A stretch of 32,975 nucleotides of DNA from Flavobacteriaceae bacterium (lineage in GTDB: Bacteria; Bacteroidota; Bacteroidia; Flavobacteriales; Flavobacteriaceae), in contig JALRAI010000008.1 in the NCBI GenBank assembly GCA_023258055.1, forward strand, positions 1 through 32,975. The letters run 5' to 3'. Below, in pieces: positions 8,912-19,808 of the stretch. The notes beneath the pieces are model-generated. The model worked only from the letters and a program-made list of their open reading frames with translations. It was not told where the DNA came from and did not search any database. The first letter of the stretch is position 1; each line of letters starts with the position of its first letter. Position numbers and translations under genes: made by a program.

Positions 8912-9394
8912 ATGTTGGATATTAGATTGATTACCCCTGAGGATGACCCCGAAATGGGTCAATTAATTCGCTCAGTATTGGAGGAATTTAATGTCCCAAA
9001 GGTGGGCACCGCTTATGCCGATGTATCTCTAGATTGTATGTTTGAAACTTACCAAAGGCCACGATCGCGTTATTTTATACTTACCGATGGCAAATCTATT
9101 TATGGTGGGGGAGGTATTGCGCCACTGGAGAATTATTTTGACCATTATTGTGAGTTGCAAAAAATGTATTTCCACCAAAGCGTTCGCGGTCTCGGTTATG
9201 GCCAAAAATTGATGTCTTTGTGTTTAGCATTTGCCAAAACTCAGGGCTATACTCATTGTTATTTGGAAACAATGGAGTATATGACAAAAGCTCAAGGCTT
9301 GTATCGCCATTCTGGTTTCAGCTATATTGATGGCCCCTTGGGCGACACGGGACATCATGCTTGTGGGGTTCAAATGATTAAAGCTCTGGTTTGA
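8912..9394 (+). CDS. GNAT family N-acetyltransferase
   Basis: QKMYFHQSVRGLGYGQKLMSLCLAFAKTQGYTHCYLET...LYRHSGF. ATG at 8912 preferred over TTG at 8900. Confidence 0.87.
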   Translation: MLDIRLITPEDDPEMGQLIRSVLEEFNVPKVGTAYADVSLDCMFETYQRPRSRYFILTDGKSIYGGGGIAPLENYFDHYCELQKMYFHQSVRGLGYGQKLMSLCLAFAKTQGYTHCYLETMEYMTKAQGLYRHSGFSYIDGPLGDTGHHACGVQMIKALV

Positions 9395-9396
9395 AA

Positions 9397-10242
9397 ATGA
9401 CTTTAAAGGACTACCAAAATCATTGGGCCGCGCACTTAAAAGATCTATATCCCAGCGAGGAAATACGCAGTTTGCTGATCATGGGGCTCAGGCATCGATT
9501 GAACTGGTCTGCGGTGGATTTAGTCCTGCGACAGGATGTTGAAATTCCCCCTGAAGATCTGCTTTGGCTCAATGAGGCTTTGGAGCGATTAAAAAATAAA
9601 CAGCCCATGCAACAAATCATGGGTTATACTTGGTTTTGCGACGCAAAGTTTTTAGTTAGCTCAAAGGCCCTCATCCCAAGACCCGAGACTGAAGAACTGG
9701 TTTTGTATCTGCGTCAAAAGCTCCAGAGTAGCCAGGTAAAAGAAGCCTTGGATATAGGCACAGGATCTGGCTGTATCGCCCTGAGTTTAGCCGTAGTTAT
9801 GCCTGAGACTCAATGGTGGGCCTGGGATGTTTCCTCTGAAGCACTGGCTTTAGCGCAAAAAAATCAAGCCCAATTTCAGCCAAAGGTCCGTTGGGGTCAG
9901 CGAGATATTTTTGAGCCATGGGGGGGTCAAAACTTTGATTTAATCGTTTCTAATCCACCATACATTCCTGAAGACGAGCAAGATATCATGGATAAAAATG
10001 TATTGGAATACGAGCCCCACTTAGCCTTATTCGTACCTACAAATGATCCCTTACGATTTTACCGAGTGATAAGTACCCAGGGATTAAAGTATTTAAATCC
10101 CAATGGTGAATTGTATTTTGAATGTCATTACAACTACACCCAGGCTGTGGCTCAGCTGATGAAATCCCTTGGATACACCCAGGTAAACTCCTGGAAGGAT
10201 CAATGGGGTAAATGGCGCTTTGTCTCGGGAATTCGCCCTTAA
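9397..10242 (+). CDS. prmC: Peptide chain release factor N5-glutamine methyltransferase
   Basis: LIPRPETEELVLYLR, ALDIGTGSGCIALSLA, FDLIVSNPPYIPEDE (NPPY motif). ORF opens at 9391; ATG 9397 is the likely start. Confidence 0.95.
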   Translation: MTLKDYQNHWAAHLKDLYPSEEIRSLLIMGLRHRLNWSAVDLVLRQDVEIPPEDLLWLNEALERLKNKQPMQQIMGYTWFCDAKFLVSSKALIPRPETEELVLYLRQKLQSSQVKEALDIGTGSGCIALSLAVVMPETQWWAWDVSSEALALAQKNQAQFQPKVRWGQRDIFEPWGGQNFDLIVSNPPYIPEDEQDIMDKNVLEYEPHLALFVPTNDPLRFYRVISTQGLKYLNPNGELYFECHYNYTQAVAQLMKSLGYTQVNSWKDQWGKWRFVSGIRP

Positions 10243-10291
10243 AATTTGTCAATAACTTAGGTTGAATAATTGAGTCCTATCCCGTTTTTAA

Positions 10292-12325
<2,034 letters not shown>

Positions 12326-12328
12326 TCC

Positions 12329-12865
12329 ATGGAATTGTTGCACAACATACGGGAGTGGCTCAAAAAAAAGTGGTTAAGTCGTGATTTAGATCAGGCCTTA
12401 AAAAAGCGCGATCGATCAGGCCTGAATGCCAAATGTCGCACCTTGGGTATTTTGGTTGACGAAAGTGTCGTTCCAGAATTTGACGGATTCTACGATTGGT
12501 ATGCAGACCTAAACATGGCCCCTAAGGACATAAAGGTGTTTACTTACCTGGAGGTAAAAAAGAAATTACCGACCCTGAGACAAAATCAGCTCACCAATAC
12601 TGATTTTGACTGGCAGGGCCATATCGCCAATCCAGGTGCAATCGAGTTTATGGAAACTTCATTTGATGTCCTTTTAGCCTTGTATAAACCGGGAAATGAA
12701 CTACTGGATTTAGTGGTGGCCAAAAGTAAAAGTAAATTTAAAGTAGGGAGTCAGGGACTCAATCAAGCCTTGTATGACCTATCCCTGGCGGTTGCGCCGG
12801 AGCGCCTGGCGCTTATGCGCAGTGAGTTTGTCAAATACATGGGTATTTTAAATAAAAAATTATGA
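12329..12865 (+). CDS. Conserved hypothetical protein, probably the DUF6913-type family of Flavobacteriia
   Basis: 178 aa intact ORF between ligA and dapA, overlapping dapA by 4 nt. Family assignment from memory. Confidence 0.6.
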   Translation: MELLHNIREWLKKKWLSRDLDQALKKRDRSGLNAKCRTLGILVDESVVPEFDGFYDWYADLNMAPKDIKVFTYLEVKKKLPTLRQNQLTNTDFDWQGHIANPGAIEFMETSFDVLLALYKPGNELLDLVVAKSKSKFKVGSQGLNQALYDLSLAVAPERLALMRSEFVKYMGILNKKL

Positions 12866-13731
12866 AAGAACTAATCGGGACAGGGGTAGCCCTTATTACG
12901 CCATTTGATGATGAAGGTGCCATTGATTTTGAAGCCCTAGCACAGCTGGTCAATTTTCAAATAGAGCAGGGGATAAATTATCTGGTGGTTTTAGGAACCA
13001 CTGCCGAAAGTGTAACCTTGAGTAAATCGGAAAAACAAGCCGTTTTGGAGGCGGTTGTACGCACTAATTCAGGTAGAGTGCCGATTGTATTGGGTGTCGG
13101 TGGTAATGATACGCGCAGCGTGTTGGCGCAATTAAAGCAGGTAAATCCAGCCGAGATCACTGCAATACTTTCGGTTTCTCCGATGTACAACAAGCCTTCC
13201 CAAGGGGGATTGATCGCGCATTTTACTGCAGTGGCAAAAGAGAGTCCTGTTCCTGTAATTTTGTACAATGTCCCGGGCCGAACCGCGAGCAATATGCTGC
13301 CAGATACAGTTTTAAAACTGGCCCAAACCCCAAATATTATTGGCATCAAGGAAGCTTCAGGTGAATTGGCTCAAGCTATGGAAATTATGCGTTCTGCGCC
13401 GGAAGGTTTTTTAGTTATCTCCGGAGATGATCTCATTGCCTTACCCATGACGATGATGGGGGGACACGGGGTAATTTCGGTAATCGGTCAAGCTTATCCT
13501 GCTGAATTTAGCCGTATGATCCAGGCGGGTCTCGATGGAAATAGCGAAGTGGCCAAAAAAATTCATTATGAATTGATGCCCATCATTGATATGATCTTTC
13601 AGCAGGGCAATCCCTCTGGGATAAAAGCATTGCTCCACAAAATGAATTTGTGTAAAAACTCCTTAAGGCTGCCTTTAGTTCCAGTGGATCAATCTCTGCA
13701 GCAGCAGATTGAGGCTTTTGTCAATCGATAA
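12862..13731 (+). CDS. dapA: 4-hydroxy-tetrahydrodipicolinate synthase
   Basis: GTGVALITPFDDEGAIDFEAL, VVLGTTAESVTLS, VILYNVPGRTASNM, IIGIKEASGEL, VISGDD. Confidence 0.97.
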   Translation: MKELIGTGVALITPFDDEGAIDFEALAQLVNFQIEQGINYLVVLGTTAESVTLSKSEKQAVLEAVVRTNSGRVPIVLGVGGNDTRSVLAQLKQVNPAEITAILSVSPMYNKPSQGGLIAHFTAVAKESPVPVILYNVPGRTASNMLPDTVLKLAQTPNIIGIKEASGELAQAMEIMRSAPEGFLVISGDDLIALPMTMMGGHGVISVIGQAYPAEFSRMIQAGLDGNSEVAKKIHYELMPIIDMIFQQGNPSGIKALLHKMNLCKNSLRLPLVPVDQSLQQQIEAFVNR

Positions 13732-13774
13732 GGGATGGATTTTAATTTTTTGCTGTTAAATTTTTGACAATACA

Positions 13775-13804
13775 GGGGTTCAATCCGCTTTGAAGCCCTA
13801 TTTT
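13775..13804 (+). terminator. Putative terminator downstream of dapA
   Basis: GGGGTTCAA-TCCGCT-TTGAAGCCC (one mismatch) followed by TATTTT. Confidence 0.4.
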
Positions 13805-13844
13805 CACTGTCGAAAATTCTTTTTTTATACTGTCTTTTATTGCT

Positions 13845-13852
13845 TACTTTTG
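13845..13852 (+). promoter_or_regulatory. Putative promoter -7 element TACTTTTG for bamD
   Basis: Exact TAnnTTTG match, 4 nt upstream of ATG 13857. Confidence 0.55.
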
Positions 13853-13856
13853 CCGG

Positions 13857-14672
13857 ATGAATTGGAAGGACCTCAAATTTGCTAGTGTACTTGTTATGAG
13901 TATTTTGCTTACAGGATGCAGTGAGTATCAAAAACTTCTGCGTTCTGACGATACTGCAGCAAAATACAACATGGCAGATTCTTTGTACAAGGCCAAAAAG
14001 TACAAAAAAGCACTGCCGCTCATGGAACAAATCGTGCCTATATATCGAGGAAAACCGCAGGCAGAGCCACTGATGTATCGCTATGCCAATACCTTTTACA
14101 ACCTGGAGGATTATTATTTGGCCGGCTACCAATTCGAACGCTTTGTGGTGTCCTATCCCAAAAGTGATTCTCTGGAAATGGCGGCCTATAAGTCCGCAAA
14201 AAGTTATTACGAGTTGTCTCCACGCTTTTCTTTGGATCAAAAAGACACCTACATTGCCCTAGAAAAACTGCAAGGTTTTGTCGATAACTATCCAGAGTCG
14301 GAGTATCGCGCAAATTGCAATAATATGGTGCAAGAGCTCAAAGTAAAACTCGAGCGAAAGGATATTGAAACTGCTAAGCAATACCGCCGTATTAGTGATT
14401 ACAAAGCTGCCATCAAGGCTTTTGATAATTTCATACAAGACCACCCGGGATCGATTTATCGTGAAGATGCCTATTTCGGTCGTCTAGAAGCTGCTTTTGT
14501 TTTGGCCCAAAACAGCGTTTCTTATCTAGTTAAAGAACGCCTTGAAACAGCGAAAAAATACTTTGATAGTTTTATGAAGTATTACAGCAGCAGCGCTCAG
14601 CGTGGCGCTGCCGAGGAAATACTGCTACAAATCAACACACAATTACAAGAACAGACTTTATCTTCAAATTAA
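13857..14672 (+). CDS. bamD: Outer membrane protein assembly factor BamD (lipoprotein)
   Basis: Lipobox LLTGCSEYQKLL; TPR-like repeats: YKAKKYKKALPLMEQIVPIYRGKPQAEPLMYRYANTFYNLEDYYLAGYQFERFVVSYPKSD. Confidence 0.92.
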   Translation: MNWKDLKFASVLVMSILLTGCSEYQKLLRSDDTAAKYNMADSLYKAKKYKKALPLMEQIVPIYRGKPQAEPLMYRYANTFYNLEDYYLAGYQFERFVVSYPKSDSLEMAAYKSAKSYYELSPRFSLDQKDTYIALEKLQGFVDNYPESEYRANCNNMVQELKVKLERKDIETAKQYRRISDYKAAIKAFDNFIQDHPGSIYREDAYFGRLEAAFVLAQNSVSYLVKERLETAKKYFDSFMKYYSSSAQRGAAEEILLQINTQLQEQTLSSN

Positions 14673-14684
14673 TATACCATCTCT

Positions 14685-15017
14685 ATGAGTGATATCAGAA
14701 ATTCAGACGCCCCTGTGAACACGACAACCATTGATAAAAATCAATTGGACGCACCCACAGGCAATATTTATGAGGCGATCTCAATTATCGCCAAACGTGC
14801 AACACAAATTAACGGTGATATTAAAAAAGAACTCACTGAGAAACTCGATGAGTTTGCTACCTATAACGATAGTTTAGAGGAGATTTTTGAGAACAAGGAG
14901 CAGATTGAAGTTTCCAAGTTTTATGAGCGTCTGCCTAAGCCACACGCCTTGGCGGTTCAAGAATGGCTCGAGCAAAAAATCTATCACCGCAATACCAAAG
15001 ACGAGGTAATCGACTAA
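14685..15017 (+). CDS. rpoZ: DNA-directed RNA polymerase omega-like subunit
   Basis: 110 aa; NIYEAISIIAKRATQINGDIKKELTEKLDEF, consistent with Bacteroidota omega; located between bamD and coaBC. Confidence 0.8.
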   Translation: MSDIRNSDAPVNTTTIDKNQLDAPTGNIYEAISIIAKRATQINGDIKKELTEKLDEFATYNDSLEEIFENKEQIEVSKFYERLPKPHALAVQEWLEQKIYHRNTKDEVID

Positions 15018-15030
15018 AGGCCTTAAGCCA

Positions 15031-16239
15031 ATGTTAGCGGGTAAACACATTTTGTTGGGCGTTACAGGGGGTATTGCCGCCTATAAGACCCCAGCCTTAG
15101 TGCGTTTGCTAAAAAAACAAGGTGCCGAGGTTCGTGTGGTCATGACCCCGGATGCCTTGGAGTTTGTCGCACCACTTACATTATCAGTTTTATCTGAAAA
15201 TCCAGTTTTTTGGACTTTTACGGATCAAGAAGCCCCCGACCAAGGATTGTGGAATAATCACGTGCACTTGGCTTCCTGGGCAGACTTGTTTTTGATTGCC
15301 CCTGCCACGGCAAACACCTTGGCGAAAATGGCCGGTGGTGCTTGTGATAACCTACTCCTGGCGGCCTATCTATCTTCTGATTGTCCGGTCTATTTTGCTC
15401 CAGCTATGGATTTGGATATGCACGAGCATCCTGCAACCCAGTCTTCGTTTAAACGATTGGAGGAATTTGGCAATATAATGATCCCCGCAGAGCACGGAGA
15501 ATTAGCTAGCGGTTTGGTTGGTCCCGGACGTATGGCCGAGCCTGAAAATATTGTGTCCTTTCTCCAAAAGGACCTTCGCTCAAAAGCGCCCCTGGCAGGC
15601 AAGCGCTATTTGATCACAGCTGGACCTACCTTTGAGCGCATTGATCCGGTGCGCTATATCGGGAATTTTTCCAGTGGTAAAATGGGTTATGCCATTGCTA
15701 ATGCCGCTGCTGGGCTCGGCGCTGAGGTTATTCTTGTTTCTGGGCCTACTCCAGAGCATAAACTGCAATCCTCGATTCAGAAAATCACTACGGTAACGGG
15801 CTCTGAAATGTTCACAGCAGTAAATACCCATTACCAAAACCAAGATGTGGTTATTTTGTGCGCTGCAGTCGCGGATTTTAAGCCAAAAGAAGTTGCTGAG
15901 CACAAAATAAAAAGTAAGACCCAATCGTTGTCTATTGAACTTAGTCCTACGGTGGATATTGCCGCGCATTTGGGACAAGAAAAAACAAATCAAATACTGG
16001 TTGGATTTGCTCTAGAGACCCATGATGCTTTGGATCATGCAAAAAGCAAGCTCAAGAAAAAGAATTTAGATTTAATTGTTTTAAATTCGCTGGAGGACCA
16101 AGGCGTTGCTTTTGGTGCTGAGACCAATAAAATTACTATCATTGATCGCGATGAAAACCTGCATCCTTATCCCCTTAAGTCAAAGGCTCAGGTGGCTCGT
16201 GATATAATTGACTTTATCATTGCTTTACAAAATGCGTAA
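15031..16239 (+). CDS. coaBC: Bifunctional phosphopantothenoylcysteine decarboxylase/phosphopantothenate-cysteine ligase
   Basis: HILLGVTGGIAAYKTPALVRLLKKQGAEVRVVMT, APATANTLAKMAGGACDNLL, PAMDLDM, ITAGPTFERIDPVRYIGNFSSGKMGYAIA. Confidence 0.97.
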   Translation: MLAGKHILLGVTGGIAAYKTPALVRLLKKQGAEVRVVMTPDALEFVAPLTLSVLSENPVFWTFTDQEAPDQGLWNNHVHLASWADLFLIAPATANTLAKMAGGACDNLLLAAYLSSDCPVYFAPAMDLDMHEHPATQSSFKRLEEFGNIMIPAEHGELASGLVGPGRMAEPENIVSFLQKDLRSKAPLAGKRYLITAGPTFERIDPVRYIGNFSSGKMGYAIANAAAGLGAEVILVSGPTPEHKLQSSIQKITTVTGSEMFTAVNTHYQNQDVVILCAAVADFKPKEVAEHKIKSKTQSLSIELSPTVDIAAHLGQEKTNQILVGFALETHDALDHAKSKLKKKNLDLIVLNSLEDQGVAFGAETNKITIIDRDENLHPYPLKSKAQVARDIIDFIIALQNA

Positions 16240-17122
16240 AATAGTTTTGTGCTTACTTTTGGGATTTGTCACTACTCTTGTTCAGGGGCAAGAACTCAAT
16301 GCTACAGTGACTATAGATGCCGAGCAGACCGGCCAGCCCAATGCTCAGGTTTTCCGCACTTTGAAAGACCAGCTTACAGAGCTTTTGAACGAAACGCGCT
16401 GGACCAACCGCAGCTTTACCAATCAGGAGCGCATCGATTGTAATTTTACCTTGATCCTCCAGAGTTTTGAGTCCACAACTTTTTCTGGGAGTCTTCAAGT
16501 GCAGTCCTCCAGAACGATTTACGGCTCAACCTATGACAGTCCAGTATACAATTACAACGATCGTCAGTTTATTTTTGAGTATTCAGAGTTTCAGCCTCTG
16601 GTGTTCAACATCAACAACTTTGATTCGAACTTAGTTTCTGTATTGGCCTATCACGTCTATACGATAATTGGACTAGACGCGGATACATTTTCTTTAAATG
16701 GCGGTGATCCCTATTTCTCGCAAGCCCGACAAATCGTCAATACAGCGGCTTCGAGTAATTACCAGGGCTGGAAGGCGGTCGACGGTACTCAATCTCGTTA
16801 TCGTTTTAATGATGCTGTGCTTTCTAATGTTTATCAGGATTTTCGTCAGGCCCTGTACGATTACCATCGCGCGGGCTTAGACCTTATGTCCTCAAATCTA
16901 AAAAATGGTAAAACAGGTGTGCGCGATGCTGTAATTTTGTTAAAAAAAGTGAACGACCGACGTCCAAATTCATTTTTGATGCGCACTTTTTTTGATGCCA
17001 AAGCCGACGAAATACAACAAATATTCTCGGATGGCCCTACAATCGAAATCACCCAATTGGTTGAAGTCCTCAAGCGTATTGCGCCGACCAAAAGTGATAA
17101 CTGGAATAAAATTAAACTCTAA
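16232..17122 (+). CDS. porD: Type IX secretion system-associated PorD-like protein (DUF4835)
   Basis: Signal peptide MRKIVLCLLLGFVTTLVQGQELNATVTI; position between coaBC and recN; FNINNFDSNLVSVLAYHVYTIIGLDADTFSLNGGDPYFSQARQIVNTA. Start moved to ATG 16232. Confidence 0.82.
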   Translation: MRKIVLCLLLGFVTTLVQGQELNATVTIDAEQTGQPNAQVFRTLKDQLTELLNETRWTNRSFTNQERIDCNFTLILQSFESTTFSGSLQVQSSRTIYGSTYDSPVYNYNDRQFIFEYSEFQPLVFNINNFDSNLVSVLAYHVYTIIGLDADTFSLNGGDPYFSQARQIVNTAASSNYQGWKAVDGTQSRYRFNDAVLSNVYQDFRQALYDYHRAGLDLMSSNLKNGKTGVRDAVILLKKVNDRRPNSFLMRTFFDAKADEIQQIFSDGPTIEITQLVEVLKRIAPTKSDNWNKIKL

Positions 17123-17176
17123 ATCACCGTCCGTGGGAATGCCGTAAGGATTCTCTGATGGTATTGATGGATTATT

Positions 17177-18829
17177 GTGCTTAAGTCATTAATCATAAAG
17201 AACTACGCTCTAATTGAGGACCTTCAGGCCTCCTTTGACGCCGGGTTTACGGTGATTACCGGAGAGACTGGAGCGGGCAAGTCTATACTTTTAGGGGCGC
17301 TGGATTTTGTGCTGGGCCGCAGAGCAGATACTAAAGTGATGCGCAATCCGGATGAGAAATGCATCGTAGAGGCTCATTTTGATCTCTCAGCTTACGGATT
17401 GAAAAGTATTTTTGATCAGTTAGATTTAGACTACGATGCAGCGACTATTTTGCGTCGAGAAATTTGGCCAAGTGGCAAATCAAGGGCCTTTGTCAATGAT
17501 TCTCCGGCGAGTCTAAATCAAATCCAAGAACTCAAAAAAAATCTGGTTGAAATTCACCACCAAGGGGATACACATGACTTGGAGAACGAATCGTTTCAAC
17601 TCAATTTTATCGATACCATTGCAGGACTTCAAGGCACGATAAAAAAATACAGTTCTGATTATCTACGGTGGCAGAAAACAAAAGCCCGATATGAAGATTT
17701 AGTCTTACGCCAACAAAAGGCGCTGCAAGAGCAGGATTATCAAAAATTTGTTTTAGAGGAATTGAATGCTTTGAACTTAGACAAGCTCAACCAAAATGAG
17801 CTGGAGCAAAGTCTGAATTTAGCGCAGAATCAAGAGCAGATTCAAAATGTTATCCAGGAAGTTTCTACCCTCATCGATCAGGAAGAGTTTGGATTGCTAG
17901 ATCGTTTATTTACAATGCGCCAGCGCATAAACTCTATAAGTGGCGTATCGGATGAATTTTTACAACTATCACAGCGTATCGATAGTCTGCGTATCGAACT
18001 TGAAGACATTCGATCGACTTTGGAATCCCAGCTAGGGTCTATTGAGTATGAGCCGGAGGAATTGCTGGGTATCGAGCAGCGTCTTGACGAGCTTTACCGA
18101 ATTCAGCGTAAGCACGGCTTACAAAGTGTTGAGGAGCTGATAGAATTCAGGGATGAACTATCCAAAGGACTTCAAGACTCCAGCGATCTTGAGGAAACTA
18201 TCCAGCAGCTGGAGATTGACCTGTCCGCCATGGAAGATGACTTGGAAAAGCAGGCTGAGCAGTTGTTTCAAAGTCGCTCAGGAGTAATTCCCGAATTAGA
18301 GTCTCGATTGGGTCAATTTTTTAAGGACCTAGCATTGCCAGAGGCCAGAATAAAATTTAAACTCGAGAGAACTTCAAGGCTTAATCTGAACGGTGGGGTA
18401 CAATCCTCAATTTGGTTTTCAGCTAATCGCGGAATCGATTTACGCCCCATAGAAAAGGTGGCCTCCGGAGGAGAAATGAGTCGTGTGACTTTATCCGTCA
18501 AAGCGGTACTGGCAGAGTATGAACATTTACCTACTTTGATTTTTGATGAAATCGATACCGGAATTTCAGGAGAAACAGCCTTGAAAATGGCAGAAATCTT
18601 ATCGCAAATGAGCGGACGGGGTCAGTTATTTTGTTTAACCCATCTACCACAAACAGCAGCAAAAGGACGATTCCACAAACGGATCTTTAAAGACTCTACA
18701 GGCGAGAAAACAAGAACCTATATTCAAGATTTAGAGCCGCAGCAGCGCATTTTGGAAATCGCGCAAATGATTGGCGGTCATGAGCTTACAGATTCGGCCA
18801 AAGCACATGCCCGACAATTGTTGAATTGA
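17177..18829 (+). CDS. recN: DNA repair protein RecN
   Basis: MLKSLIIKNYALIEDLQASFDAGFTVITGETGAGKSILLGALDFVLG; VASGGEMSRVTLSVKAVLA; LIFDEIDTGISGETALKMAEIL. GTG start. Confidence 0.97.
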   Translation: MLKSLIIKNYALIEDLQASFDAGFTVITGETGAGKSILLGALDFVLGRRADTKVMRNPDEKCIVEAHFDLSAYGLKSIFDQLDLDYDAATILRREIWPSGKSRAFVNDSPASLNQIQELKKNLVEIHHQGDTHDLENESFQLNFIDTIAGLQGTIKKYSSDYLRWQKTKARYEDLVLRQQKALQEQDYQKFVLEELNALNLDKLNQNELEQSLNLAQNQEQIQNVIQEVSTLIDQEEFGLLDRLFTMRQRINSISGVSDEFLQLSQRIDSLRIELEDIRSTLESQLGSIEYEPEELLGIEQRLDELYRIQRKHGLQSVEELIEFRDELSKGLQDSSDLEETIQQLEIDLSAMEDDLEKQAEQLFQSRSGVIPELESRLGQFFKDLALPEARIKFKLERTSRLNLNGGVQSSIWFSANRGIDLRPIEKVASGGEMSRVTLSVKAVLAEYEHLPTLIFDEIDTGISGETALKMAEILSQMSGRGQLFCLTHLPQTAAKGRFHKRIFKDSTGEKTRTYIQDLEPQQRILEIAQMIGGHELTDSAKAHARQLLN

Positions 18830-18831
18830 GT

Positions 18832-18839
18832 TATATTTG
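18832..18839 (+). promoter_or_regulatory. Putative promoter -7 element TATATTTG for fabI
   Basis: Exact TAnnTTTG match 24 nt upstream of ATG 18864. Confidence 0.5.
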
Positions 18840-18863
18840 TGGCATTAACCAATTTTAGAATTC

Positions 18864-19679
18864 ATGGCCTATAATCTACTTAAAGGAAAAAAAGGAATCA
18901 TATTTGGTGCGCTTGATCCGAATTCAATCGCCTGGAAGACCGCCGAGCGCGTGCACGAGGAAGGAGGACAATTCGTTTTAACCAATGCGCCCATTGCCAT
19001 GCGTATGGGACAGATTGATGCCTTGGCACAAGCCACCGGATCTCAGATTATCCCGGCAGATGCGACCAATCTAGATGACTTAAACAATTTGGTCAGCCAA
19101 GCGATGGAAATACTCGGCGGAAAACTTGACTTTGTGCTTCATTCTATCGGCATGTCTGTAAACGTGCGTAAAGGAAAACATTATACCGATCAGAATTACG
19201 ATTGGACCCATAAAGGCTGGGATGTCTCAGCGGGCTCTTTTCACAAAACCATGCAGGTATTATATAAACAGGATGCTATGAATGAGTGGGGCAGTATCGT
19301 GGCCCTATCCTACATGGCCGCACAGCGCGTTTTTCCTGATTACAATGACATGGCCGATAACAAAGCTTACCTTGAATCTATTGCCCGAAGTTTTGGCTAC
19401 TTTTTTGGACGCGATAAAAAGGTGCGGGTCAATACAATTTCTCAGTCCCCAACGCCGACAACTGCTGGTCAAGGGGTGAAGGGTTTTGATGGCTTTATCG
19501 CTTATGCTGAGAAAATGTCTCCGCTTGGGAATGCCACCGCATTAGATTGCGCCAATTATACGGTTGCTATGTTTAGCGATTTAACCAAACGGGTCACCCT
19601 TCAAAACCTGTACAACGACGGAGGTTTTTCCAATATGGGGGTCAGTGACGCGGTCATGGAATATTTCACCCAAGAATAG
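18864..19679 (+). CDS. fabI: Enoyl-[acyl-carrier-protein] reductase FabI
   Basis: LLKGKKGIIFGALDPNSIAWKTAERVHEEGGQFVLTNAP; FVLHSIGMSVNVR; SYMAAQRVFPDYNDMADNKAYLES. Confidence 0.93.
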   Translation: MAYNLLKGKKGIIFGALDPNSIAWKTAERVHEEGGQFVLTNAPIAMRMGQIDALAQATGSQIIPADATNLDDLNNLVSQAMEILGGKLDFVLHSIGMSVNVRKGKHYTDQNYDWTHKGWDVSAGSFHKTMQVLYKQDAMNEWGSIVALSYMAAQRVFPDYNDMADNKAYLESIARSFGYFFGRDKKVRVNTISQSPTPTTAGQGVKGFDGFIAYAEKMSPLGNATALDCANYTVAMFSDLTKRVTLQNLYNDGGFSNMGVSDAVMEYFTQE

Positions 19680-19703
19680 GTTAAAATTTAGTTGCTCGAA
19701 AAA

Positions 19704-19751
19704 AAAGCGTTTTTCATCGGAATCGTGACAAATTCGGGTGAAAAACGCTTT
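19704..19751. repeat. Long-armed inverted repeat (13-bp perfect arms) between fabI and the large T9SS gene
   Basis: AAAGCGTTTTTCA (19704-19716) and TGAAAAACGCTTT (19739-19751), 22-nt loop containing inner GAAT/ATTC. U-tract is strongest on the minus strand. Confidence 0.85.
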
Positions 19752-19808
19752 GTTAATTTCAATTTTATAAATACATTTACGTCTAATAACTAATTTATAT
19801 CGATAATT

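Noticed and set aside
13689-14240. 183-aa minus-strand ORF opposite bamD
   Set aside because: Antisense to bamD and its promoter region, no recognisable motif; likely spurious.
15580-15993. 137-aa minus-strand ORF inside coaBC
   Set aside because: Antisense shadow ORF of a strongly conserved CDS.
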